Source of the DNA: MGIIb-O2 sp964003245
GTDB taxonomy: Archaea > Thermoplasmatota > Poseidoniia > Poseidoniales > Thalassarchaeaceae
NCBI GenBank assembly: GCA_964003245.1
Contig: CAXFIU010000012.1
Coordinates: forward strand, 1 to 38,794
Direction: 5' to 3'
Length of the DNA: 38,794 bases
Under the pieces are notes generated by a model, which did not search any database, was not told the DNA's origin, and worked only from the letters and a program-made list of their open reading frames with translations. Positions 1 through 6,451 of this stretch are shown here, one piece after another (within the stretch, counting starts at the first letter, position 1; every line of letters begins with the position of its first letter). Position numbers and translations under genes: made by a program.

Positions 1-506
1 GTAAGATTTCTTTTAGACATTTTTTAGAACCGGAAGACCTTCCTGGAATGTTAGAGGATTTAGAAGGAAACATCTCTATTATTTTTGGTCCCGAAGGAAA
101 GGGTCTACTAAATAGTGAATTAAGAATATGTGATTTACTAATGACAATTCCTACATGGCCAGGCTATCCTATCATGAATCTAAGTCACGCTGTTACAATA
201 ATTTGTTATGCATGGTATAGGTCAAATAATTCCGGAAATGAAAAATCAAGTGATTCTAATCTCCTATCCCCCGAACTAAAGAATGTTCTAAGAAAAGAGA
301 TCAATAAGTTATCTGAAACTATTCCAACAATTGAATTTAGAAGATTGGGGATTGAAGAAACTCTCCATAGAGTGATTATGAGAGGCTTACCAAAGGATGA
401 TGAAATCCATCGTCTTTTAGGAGTACTTCATACTACTAATATAGCATTCGAATATTTCTCAAACAATCCTGAGATTTGGGAAGAAATAATCTCTGGTAAT
501 TCTTAG
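1..506 (+). CDS. TrmJ-like SPOUT RNA 2'-O-methyltransferase (3' part, 5' end outside window)
   Basis: C-terminal part of a SpoU/TrmH-superfamily methyltransferase. The frame is open to the left edge (from base 3), so the ATG at 48 is probably internal. The SPOUT knot motifs are visible: IIFGPEGKGL (motif 2) and IPTWPGYPIMNLSHAV (motif 3), the latter close to the TrmJ form IPTxxxYxSLNLSQAV. The roughly 80-residue tail, containing RRLGIEETLHRVIMRGLP and HRLLGVLHTTN, resembles the helical C-terminal extension of TrmJ, which methylates the ribose of tRNA position 32 using SAM. The asparagine/arginine motif 1 lies upstream, so completeness cannot be judged. The stop codon overlaps the stop of the convergent queD by 4 bp. 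The family call is firm; the exact tRNA position is inferred. Confidence 0.85.
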   Translation, partial: KISFRHFLEPEDLPGMLEDLEGNISIIFGPEGKGLLNSELRICDLLMTIPTWPGYPIMNLSHAVTIICYAWYRSNNSGNEKSSDSNLLSPELKNVLRKEINKLSETIPTIEFRRLGIEETLHRVIMRGLPKDDEIHRLLGVLHTTNIAFEYFSNNPEIWEEIISGNS

Positions 507-955
507 TCCTTTGTCCAGGATGCCCATGATTTGGGAGTTTCTCTAACATTCATTGCTACTAATTGAATTGCTTGCCCATATTTTGATACAATATGTGGCT
601 CTACTTGCTCAAATGCCCATTTGGCAAGATTCTCTGCAGTAGGTATGAATGGAACTTTCAATGTTCTATGTTCATCTCCTAATACCTCTAGAGCTTCTAT
701 CCCTAATAGGTCGTTTTCATATACAATAAATGAATGATCAACTATGTCATGAATATATGTTTCTAATATTTTTGAGATATCTGAAAAATCCATCAACATC
801 CCTTCCTCTGATACACCACTCTTTTGGACCACATCTCCTTCAATCACTGCTTCCCATCTATATCGATGCCCGTGCATATGTTTACACTTACTCTTATGAT
901 TAGGAACTCTATGTCCTGTATCTGTTTCTACAAATCTCTTAATTCTCGTTGTCAA
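503..955 (-). CDS. queD: 6-carboxy-5,6,7,8-tetrahydropterin synthase (QueD / PTPS family)
   Basis: Converts 7,8-dihydroneopterin triphosphate to 6-carboxytetrahydropterin, the second step of preQ0 synthesis. Zinc ligands are H15, H28 and H30 (in CKHMHGH), and C24 is the likely catalytic cysteine. PTAENLAKW near residue 105 is the conserved substrate-binding Glu region. At 150 residues it has the normal family length. The start is TTG at 953-955: no ATG occurs before residue 27, and a strong Shine-Dalgarno AAGGAGG (962-968) lies 6 nt upstream, inside the last codons of queC-msrB. It is the last gene of the operon, and its neighbours folE, queE and queC supply the other steps. A pure pterin role is less likely in this setting. 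Confidence 0.93.
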   Translation of the reverse strand: MTTRIKRFVETDTGHRVPNHKSKCKHMHGHRYRWEAVIEGDVVQKSGVSEEGMLMDFSDISKILETYIHDIVDHSFIVYENDLLGIEALEVLGDEHRTLKVPFIPTAENLAKWAFEQVEPHIVSKYGQAIQLVAMNVRETPKSWASWTKD

Positions 956-957
956 AA

Positions 958-2100
958 TTATTCCTCCTTAAAATCCATTGAAGCCGAATTAATACAATAT
1001 CTTTGACCACCTTTACTTATTGGCCCATCATCGAAGATATGACCTAGGTGGGCATCGCATTTGGAACATCTTACCTCTACTCTATACATTCCATGACTTC
1101 TATCCTCAACTTGCTCTATGTTTGCATTTTCGTGTTCTGTGAAAAAGGATGGCCATCCACATCCAGAATCAAATTTCATTTCTGATGTAAATAATTTATG
1201 TCCACAACAAATGCAGAAGTATTCTCCATTTCTTTTTTCATCCCAATATATGCCTGTGAATGGGTGCTCTGTACCACTTTTCCTAGTTACGTCATATTGG
1301 ATTTCACTCAAACGTTCTCTATATTCTTCGTCTTTGAATTGTTTTTCTACTCTTATTGCATTCTGCAACACATTTTCCCATGAATCAATGTATTCGATAG
1401 GATCTCTTCTTCCTAATTCATGAAATGCCAATATTCTTTCTATATCTGAACCACTCTTACCCGAACTTCTACCTTCAGAATCTGGATTGTATGACGTTAT
1501 TGTGTTGGAAAATATAATATCGAAATTCACATCAATATTAGTACAAGATTTCACTGCATCATTTAGTATTGTTACTTTGTCTCCATCAATATAGGGCAAA
1601 TAAAAATCAACTCTCTCAGAATCCCAATTCCCAAGCCTAAATGATTCATCTAAGCTTTGATAGAATTCTGGCCTACAATCGGGATAAATAGCATGATCTC
1701 CACTATGTACGCCGAGAGCTATTTTTACATTTACATCTTCTCTTGCAACTATTGATAGAGCGTATCCATAGATAATCGAAGAAAATATAGCATTTCTATT
1801 AGGGACAACAGTACTCTTCATCTGATTTTCTTCATAATGCCCTTCTGGAACTATCATCTCATTGTCAGTCAACGACGAATGAAATATTGACATTGCAGAA
1901 GAAAGATCCACAATTTTATGAGTTATATCATATCCCTTTTCTTTCAAGTAGGAGATGTTTTCACTTGCCTTTTCTATTTCAATTATGTGTTTTTGTCCGT
2001 AATTGAATGATAAACAGTCAATTTTGTATCCTTCATCAATTAAACGAAGTAACACACTTGTTGAATCCATTCCTCCACTGAATGACATCACTGCTCTCAT
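958..2100 (-). CDS. queC: QueC-MsrB fusion: 7-cyano-7-deazaguanine synthase joined to methionine-R-sulfoxide reductase
   Basis: One 380-residue frame holds two enzymes. Residues 1-250 are QueC, the ATP-dependent ligase making preQ0 from 7-carboxy-7-deazaguanine: PP-loop SGGMDST (8-14), VVPNRN (98-103) and YPDCRPEF (139-146). Residues about 265-380 are MsrB: zinc pairs C296/C299 and C345/C348, GCGWPSF (313-319) and catalytic C369 in RYCINSAS. The linker is short, with no stop or gap. In the QueC half the four zinc cysteines (TCY...CGxCxxC in the family) are replaced by S203, S213, S216 and D219, although the surrounding residues align well (TITSYNP, then SGKSGSD, then ER). The start is ATG 2100, overlapping the queE stop as TAATG; a longer frame to 2145 lies inside queE and is unlikely. 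Fold and domains are clear. Whether this QueC is active is open. Confidence 0.93.
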   Translation of the reverse strand: MRAVMSFSGGMDSTSVLLRLIDEGYKIDCLSFNYGQKHIIEIEKASENISYLKEKGYDITHKIVDLSSAMSIFHSSLTDNEMIVPEGHYEENQMKSTVVPNRNAIFSSIIYGYALSIVAREDVNVKIALGVHSGDHAIYPDCRPEFYQSLDESFRLGNWDSERVDFYLPYIDGDKVTILNDAVKSCTNIDVNFDIIFSNTITSYNPDSEGRSSGKSGSDIERILAFHELGRRDPIEYIDSWENVLQNAIRVEKQFKDEEYRERLSEIQYDVTRKSGTEHPFTGIYWDEKRNGEYFCICCGHKLFTSEMKFDSGCGWPSFFTEHENANIEQVEDRSHGMYRVEVRCSKCDAHLGHIFDDGPISKGGQRYCINSASMDFKEE

Positions 2101-2729
2101 TATTCTACACCCATCCATTTGTGTGTTTGTAGAGAAAGTCGCCATTCAGGATTCGAACGAACCTTTTCAAAAGTACTATGAAAGTTCATTCCATTCCATT
2201 CTGTACTTTGGCCTTCATCGTACAGAGGTTGGAGGAATAAATGGCTAAATCCTTCTTTTAAATCATCATACATTGCTAAATCTTGACCTAAATATACAAC
2301 TTTCAGTTCATCTCCGAATCTCTGTCTAATTTTTATATTATTATATTCTTGATCCTTTGGACTTACACATATCCAGTCTATGGTGTCAGAAGGTATAGCA
2401 ATAGTTCCATTAGTTTCTATGCTCAAATAATATCCAAGAGGTTTCAAGAATCCAGATAATGTTACTAAATCCTGAAGGGCAGGTTCCCCTCCTGTGAATA
2501 TTATCCTATCACAATCGTATTTCGATAGTTCATTTACAATCTGTGAAATACTCATATCTGTCCAAATATCAAAGTCAGTATCACACCACGCACACCTAAG
2601 GTTGCATCCACCAAATCTAATGAAAATTGAAGGAATTCCGGCATGATAACCCTCTCCTTGAACACTATGAAATATTTCAACAATGGGGAATAATTGCTCA
2701 ATATCAATATCTTGACCAAGAATAACCAT
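2100..2729 (-). CDS. queE: 7-carboxy-7-deazaguanine synthase (radical SAM, QueE)
   Basis: Radical SAM enzyme that contracts 6-carboxytetrahydropterin to 7-carboxy-7-deazaguanine, the third step of preQ0 synthesis. The cluster motif is C42-x3-C46-x2-C49 (CNLRCAWCDT), the usual CX3CX2C form. QGEG (24-27) is the substrate-side motif following the N-terminal EIFHSVQGEG signature. FTGGEP (78-83) is the SAM-binding GGEP motif, and LQTHKWMGV near the C-terminus is typical of QueE. At 209 residues it has normal length. It lies 9 bp after folE and overlaps the queC start by 1 bp, so translation is probably coupled. Confidence 0.95.
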   Translation of the reverse strand: MVILGQDIDIEQLFPIVEIFHSVQGEGYHAGIPSIFIRFGGCNLRCAWCDTDFDIWTDMSISQIVNELSKYDCDRIIFTGGEPALQDLVTLSGFLKPLGYYLSIETNGTIAIPSDTIDWICVSPKDQEYNNIKIRQRFGDELKVVYLGQDLAMYDDLKEGFSHLFLQPLYDEGQSTEWNGMNFHSTFEKVRSNPEWRLSLQTHKWMGVE

Positions 2730-2738
2730 TTCGCAACC

Positions 2739-3326
2739 TCATTTATTTCTTGTATTGTTAATTAGTTGCAATAATTCCATCCTTGCTTCTGAATTATCGA
2801 AAAATACTCCTCTCATGGAGCTTGTCGACATAATTGAATTCTGTTTTTTAACTCCTCTACATTGCATACAGCCATGTTTTGCTTCTATTACGACTCCACA
2901 CCCCAGAGGCTTCAAAACTCTCTCTAAATCATCTGCTATTGATTTTGTAATACGCTCTTGATTCTGTAGCCTCATGGAATGTAATTCAACTAATCTCGCC
3001 AGTTTACTTATTCCAACAATCTTTTCCACAGGAATGTATGCTACATGTGCAGATCCCGTGAATGGAAGCATATGGTGTTCACATGTTGAATGAAACTCAA
3101 TATCTTTAAGCAACACAATTCCATCATAACCTTCAGCATTGAAAGTAGCATCCAATAGAGTATCTGCATTTTGCGAATAACCATTGTATAGCTCATTAAA
3201 TGATTCAATAACTCTTTTTGGAGTATCAACAAGCCCCTCTCTTAACTCTCCAGAATCTTTCTCAATATATCTTACTAATGTCTCTACTGCCCTCATAGCA
3301 TCTTTTTTATCCGGTATTTCTTCCAA
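2739..3326 (-). CDS. folE: GTP cyclohydrolase I (FolE type)
   Basis: Hydrolyses GTP to 7,8-dihydroneopterin triphosphate, the entry step of preQ0 synthesis. From the chosen start, STCEHHMLPF holds C82, H84 and H85, and HGCMQCRGV holds C153; these are the zinc and catalytic residues of the zinc-type IA enzyme. The start is uncertain. The frame opens as far as ATG 3356, but that overlaps the RHH gene by 26 bp and has no Shine-Dalgarno. A TTG at 3324-3326 sits 8 nt after AAGGAG (3335-3340), which matches the TTG use seen in queD, so I prefer it (195 residues). Many archaea use the unrelated MptA/FolE2 enzyme, so a FolE IA next to queC, queD and queE points to the deazapurine pathway rather than folate alone. 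Confidence 0.93.
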   Translation of the reverse strand: MEEIPDKKDAMRAVETLVRYIEKDSGELREGLVDTPKRVIESFNELYNGYSQNADTLLDATFNAEGYDGIVLLKDIEFHSTCEHHMLPFTGSAHVAYIPVEKIVGISKLARLVELHSMRLQNQERITKSIADDLERVLKPLGCGVVIEAKHGCMQCRGVKKQNSIMSTSSMRGVFFDNSEARMELLQLINNTRNK

Positions 3327-3330
3327 AAAA

Positions 3331-3495
3331 TCATCTCCTTCCATGAAATTCATCAATAGAATCTAATTGATCTAGCATTTTCCTACATGCTGTCCTTATT
3401 GCATCAGCTAATGAAATAAATTTCTTTTCATCACCAACATGAGTTTTCAGATCACCCAATAACTCTGATGGGATGTCTAGGCTAATTTTAGGCAT
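3331..3495 (-). CDS. Small ribbon-helix-helix DNA-binding protein at the head of the preQ0 operon
   Basis: Encodes 54 residues. The start MPKISLDIPSELLGDL looks like the CopG/MetJ-type beta strand leading into helix 1, followed by ISLADAIRTACRKMLDQL as helix 2, the usual RHH layout for a homodimer that binds short inverted repeats. The chosen ATG is 3495 rather than the upstream in-frame ATG at 3516, because a TATA box (3517-3524) is centred about 25 bp upstream and the peptide before MPKIS is not conserved-looking. It is the first gene of the folE-queE-queC-queD run. A palindrome (3534-3553) lies just upstream of the TATA box. A regulator of this operon is the obvious inference; an antitoxin is possible, but no toxin is adjacent. 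Confidence 0.75.
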   Translation of the reverse strand: MPKISLDIPSELLGDLKTHVGDEKKFISLADAIRTACRKMLDQLDSIDEFHGRR

Positions 3496-3516
3496 AAACT
3501 TTCCAAATAACACCAA

Positions 3517-3524
3517 TATATAAA
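3517..3524 (-). promoter_or_regulatory. Archaeal TATA box for the RHH-folE-queEC-queD operon
   Basis: On the minus strand this reads TTTATATA, a near-consensus archaeal TATA element. Its centre is about 25 bp before the RHH start codon at 3495, so the transcript would begin at or within a few bases of the ATG and be effectively leaderless. Confidence 0.6.
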
Positions 3525-3533
3525 TATTCTTAG

Positions 3534-3553
3534 AGTATTACTATACGAATACT
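3534..3553. promoter_or_regulatory. Inverted repeat upstream of the RHH/preQ0 promoter (candidate operator)
   Basis: Perfect 6-bp arms AGTATT and AATACT are separated by 8 bp. The centre lies 23 bp upstream of the TATA centre, roughly two helical turns. It overlaps the stop codon of the upstream gene. Its position suits an operator for the adjacent RHH protein, but the arms are short and AT-rich, so chance is possible. Confidence 0.4.
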
Positions 3554-3866
3554 AAGGCCTATAAGATTCTAGAGTGTCACTTAACCCTGGGTATTTTTCT
3601 TCCAAATTAACAGCTCGAGAGTACAGTGTTTGCATTAAAGAGTCAATTTCGTTTTCAGATATATCTTGCTCCATTAGACTAGATATAACCGTAAGCCCTC
3701 CTTGAATTGATCCTGAATCTAAATAAGCATCATTAGATATTTGTTGCGCGTCTCTCATTAATTCCAAGGTCTTAGAAATATATTCAATTTCTAAATTCAA
3801 CATATCGCTTGTCCAATTTTCTCCATTAGACTTACCTTCAATTATTTTCGATATACAACTTAACAA
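3552..3866 (-). CDS. Hypothetical small helical protein downstream of methylmalonyl-CoA epimerase
   Basis: 104 residues, not recognised. Composition and spacing suggest an all-helical, acidic soluble protein with no signal peptide, membrane segment or cysteine cluster. The start is TTG 3864-3866, 7 nt after the Shine-Dalgarno GGGAGG (3874-3879), which directly abuts the epimerase stop; the gap between the genes is 13 bp. It is therefore very likely translated from the mutase-epimerase mRNA, and a role linked to that pathway is a guess from position only. Its stop overlaps the palindrome before the preQ0 promoter. Confidence 0.65.
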   Translation of the reverse strand: MLSCISKIIEGKSNGENWTSDMLNLEIEYISKTLELMRDAQQISNDAYLDSGSIQGGLTVISSLMEQDISENEIDSLMQTLYSRAVNLEEKYPGLSDTLESYRP

Positions 3867-3879
3867 CTCAAATCCTCCC

Positions 3880-4299
3880 TTAGTTTATTCTTTCTACAAG
3901 TTCAACTAAAACTCCACCTGTAGATTCTGGGTGCACAAATGCAATTCTATGCCCACCTGCTCCTGTCGTGGCTTGACTATTAATCATCCTAACTCCGCTT
4001 TCAATTAAATTAGAAATTACCAAATCAATATCATCTACAGATATTGCCAATTGTTGTATCCCTACGCCTTTTTTATCTATGAATTTAGCAATCGGAGAAC
4101 TCTCCGATAAAGCCTCAATCAATTCAACTTTTGAATGTGTTTTTTTTCCATCTTTATCTCTACCGTAGAACATCCTTATCTTCACATCTTGTTCTTCATT
4201 AATATGATCATCACCAGCTTCTAATCCTACTTGGACCCAGAAATTTGATGCTTTTTCTATATCTCTTGTTGCAATCCCAACATGGTCAATTCTAGTCAT
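3880..4299 (-). CDS. mce: Methylmalonyl-CoA epimerase
   Basis: Interconverts (S)- and (R)-methylmalonyl-CoA, feeding the mutase encoded just upstream. It belongs to the glyoxalase/VOC fold: IDHVGIATRDIEKASNFW opens the first half, QQLAISVDDIDLVISNL opens the second, and the C-terminus carries FVHPESTGGVLVELVE, which is typical of the family. Metal ligands expected from the family are visible: the His of IDHVGIA, and the final Glu of LVELVE. A family Gln/His position falls around GIQQLAI. Starting at MTRIDHVG gives 139 residues, the usual size. That ATG (4297-4299) follows the mutase stop (4301-4303) by one base. An upstream in-frame extension to 4332 runs inside the mutase gene and is not part of the family. 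Confidence 0.93.
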   Translation of the reverse strand: MTRIDHVGIATRDIEKASNFWVQVGLEAGDDHINEEQDVKIRMFYGRDKDGKKTHSKVELIEALSESSPIAKFIDKKGVGIQQLAISVDDIDLVISNLIESGVRMINSQATTGAGGHRIAFVHPESTGGVLVELVERIN

Positions 4300-4300
4300 T

Positions 4301-5899
4301 TTAAACACCGCTGGGAGACACCCAAGTCCCAAATACTTCTCTCATAATTCCGTTTACTTCACCTACAGTAGCACCTAATTTTAGTGCTTCAATTAATGGT
4401 GGCATAATATTCTCATCCCCCTTACAAGTATCACGTAATTTTTCTAAACTTTTTGAAATAACTTCTTCATCCCTTGTCTGTCTGAATTGTTCTAATTTTG
4501 ATATTTGTCTTTTTTCATTATCAGAATCTATTTTCATCCCCATGTGAAGTTCCTCCTCCTCTTCAATATTGCAGTTTACTCCCACAACTAATAGATTATT
4601 TTCTTCTATATCTTTAATCTCTTTCCAAGCGCTTTCATGAATCATTTTTTGTTGAAATCCTAATTTCAAACAGTCTAGAACACCGCCTTTTGACTCAATT
4701 TCATTAATTAGAATACGAGCATTCTCTTTTATTGAGTTTGTCATTTCTTCTACATGGTATGAACCAGCCAGAGGGTCTACAACGTCTGCAACTCCGGTTT
4801 CACTGGCTATTATTTGTTGAGTTCTTAATGCAATTTTTACAGATTCATCGGTTGGCAGTCCAATAGCCTCATCATAACTATTAGTATGGAGTGATTGTGT
4901 ACCCCCAAGAACTGCTGAAAGAGCCTGGTAAGAAACTCTTACTGCATTATTCATGGGTTGTTGCGCAGTTAAAGTAACGCCTGCAGTTTGTGTATGGAAT
5001 CTTAATTGTGAGGATTTAGGATTTTCTGGATTAAATCTTTCATTAACTAATTCATACCAAAGTTCTCTAGCGGCTCTAAATTTAGAAATTTCCTCGAAAA
5101 AGTCATTATGGCAACCGAAAAAGAAAGACATTCGGGGTGCAAAATCGTCAATTTTTAGGCCAGTTTTTACTGCTTCTTCCGCATAGAATATTCCATTTGC
5201 TAAGGTTAATGCTACTTCTTCAACAGCTGTAGATCCTGCTTCTCTAATATGGTATCCGCTAACTGATATTGTATTCCATTTAGGTATATTTTGATTGCAC
5301 CATTCGAATAAATCAGTAGTCAGTCTAATAGATTCTTTTGGAGGGTATATGTATAATCCACGAGCAATATATTCTTTCAAAATATCATTCTGGACAGTTC
5401 CTCTTAACAAATCTCTAGATACTCCTTGATTATCTGCTGTTGCAACGTATAGTGCCAATAGCGTAGTTGCCGGAGCATTAATTGTCATAGATGTTGAGAC
5501 TTTACCTAAATCAATATCTGCAAAAAGTTCTTCCATATCCTCTAAAGAGTCAATAGGGACTCCTACTTTACCAACTTCGCCTAATGATTCTTCATCATCT
5601 GAATCTAATCCTAACTGGGTTGGTAGATCAAAAGCCACAGATAGACCAGTTTGACCTGAACCTAATAATAACTTAAATCTCTTATTTGTTTCTTTAGCAG
5701 TAGAAAATCCAGCATATTGTCTCATTGTCCATAATCTATCCTTGTACATCCCAGAATGTATACCCCGTGTATAGGGTGCTTTTCCGGGTAATTGGTGCCC
5801 TTCAATTGGATGATTTGTATGCGATAAAGAATCCTTAGTTGGGACATCACTTCTAGGTAGGCCACTTCGTGATGTCGAACGACTAGAGCGCTTATCCAC
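4301..5899 (-). CDS. Methylmalonyl-CoA mutase, large (catalytic) subunit without B12 domain
   Basis: Adenosylcobalamin-dependent isomerase converting (R)-methylmalonyl-CoA to succinyl-CoA. PYTRGIHSGMYKDRLWTMRQ, AGFSTAKETNKRFK, GQTGLSVAFDLPTQ and the FHTQTAGVTLTAQQP region are characteristic of the TIM-barrel substrate domain. At 532 residues it ends at FGTWVSP and lacks the C-terminal cobalamin-binding domain, as in the split archaeal and bacterial form whose small subunit is a separate gene. No small subunit or MeaB chaperone lies in this window. The start is GTG 5899, and the N-terminus before PGKAPYTRG is shorter than usual and Ser/Arg-rich. The start codon lies inside an inverted repeat (5891-5913). 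The epimerase follows directly. Confidence 0.95.
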   Translation of the reverse strand: MDKRSSRSTSRSGLPRSDVPTKDSLSHTNHPIEGHQLPGKAPYTRGIHSGMYKDRLWTMRQYAGFSTAKETNKRFKLLLGSGQTGLSVAFDLPTQLGLDSDDEESLGEVGKVGVPIDSLEDMEELFADIDLGKVSTSMTINAPATTLLALYVATADNQGVSRDLLRGTVQNDILKEYIARGLYIYPPKESIRLTTDLFEWCNQNIPKWNTISVSGYHIREAGSTAVEEVALTLANGIFYAEEAVKTGLKIDDFAPRMSFFFGCHNDFFEEISKFRAARELWYELVNERFNPENPKSSQLRFHTQTAGVTLTAQQPMNNAVRVSYQALSAVLGGTQSLHTNSYDEAIGLPTDESVKIALRTQQIIASETGVADVVDPLAGSYHVEEMTNSIKENARILINEIESKGGVLDCLKLGFQQKMIHESAWKEIKDIEENNLLVVGVNCNIEEEEELHMGMKIDSDNEKRQISKLEQFRQTRDEEVISKSLEKLRDTCKGDENIMPPLIEALKLGATVGEVNGIMREVFGTWVSPSGV

Positions 5900-5913
5900 G
5901 TCTGCCGGATAAG
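5891..5913. repeat. Inverted repeat at the mutase start codon
   Basis: 7-bp perfect arms CTTATCC and GGATAAG are separated by 9 bp. The arms straddle the GTG start of the mutase gene. It could act as an operator or as an mRNA hairpin that hides the start; nothing in the sequence decides between them. Confidence 0.35.
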
Positions 5914-5967
5914 GCTAGAGCAAATGAATTATGTGATTAAAATATTTTTTGAGAAATATGATATTTA

Positions 5968-6447
5968 CTAATTACCACAGCCACAACCTGGGTCATTACA
6001 TGATGGGTCAGCTTCACTAATATCGACAACTTCTACTTCAAAAGTCAGTGCTTTACCAGCCATTGGATGATTAAAATCACATGTTACAGTGCCAGAATCC
6101 TCTGAATCAGGATTTATTGCGATAATTTCGAACGGCATTGGCATACCTTGAACTTCTGCTTGGAATTTCATTCCCACTTCTATACCTTCAGGAAAATCTC
6201 CGAACGGCATTTCCATAATCCTTGTTTCATCTCTATGACCATATGCTCTTTCCGGCTCGAGTGTAAAAGTTCTTTTCTCAGATAACTTTGAGCCTAAAAT
6301 TTCTGCTTCGAAACCAGGTATCATTTGCCCTTTACCTACAGTAAAAGACAAAGGTTCTCTTTCTAGCGAACTATCGAATACTTCTTTAGTATCCGGGAAA
6401 TATCCATGGTAATGCACTTTCACAACTTTATTATTTTCAACTAACAT
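5968..6447 (-). CDS. FKBP-type peptidyl-prolyl isomerase, SlyD-like, with Cys tail
   Basis: Cytosolic prolyl isomerase/chaperone of 159 residues. It begins MLVENNKVVKVHYHGYF and has DGxxFDSS-like VFDSS, then PLSFTVGKGQMIPGFEAEI, the FKBP core. An inserted IF (flap) domain of about 60 residues follows, containing EPERAYGHRDE and VTCDFNHPMAGKALTFEVEV, the signature of archaeal and bacterial SlyD proteins. The C-terminus ends CNDPGCGCGN, a compact Cys cluster comparable to the metal-binding tail of SlyD, which in E. coli binds nickel; the metal here is unknown. The ATG follows AGGTGA by a few bases, and the gap to the upstream gene is only 4 bp. Confidence 0.93.
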   Translation of the reverse strand: MLVENNKVVKVHYHGYFPDTKEVFDSSLEREPLSFTVGKGQMIPGFEAEILGSKLSEKRTFTLEPERAYGHRDETRIMEMPFGDFPEGIEVGMKFQAEVQGMPMPFEIIAINPDSEDSGTVTCDFNHPMAGKALTFEVEVVDISEADPSCNDPGCGCGN

Positions 6448-6451
6448 ATTT

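Noticed and set aside
958..1300. QueC and MsrB as two genes joined by an assembly error
   Set aside because: No frame change or stop between them, and no Shine-Dalgarno and start codon at the junction suggests a separate gene, although only independent reads can prove it.
2101..2145. A longer N-terminus for the QueC fusion
   Set aside because: It lies inside queE; the ATG at 2100 overlaps the queE stop as TAATG and matches QueC's usual start.
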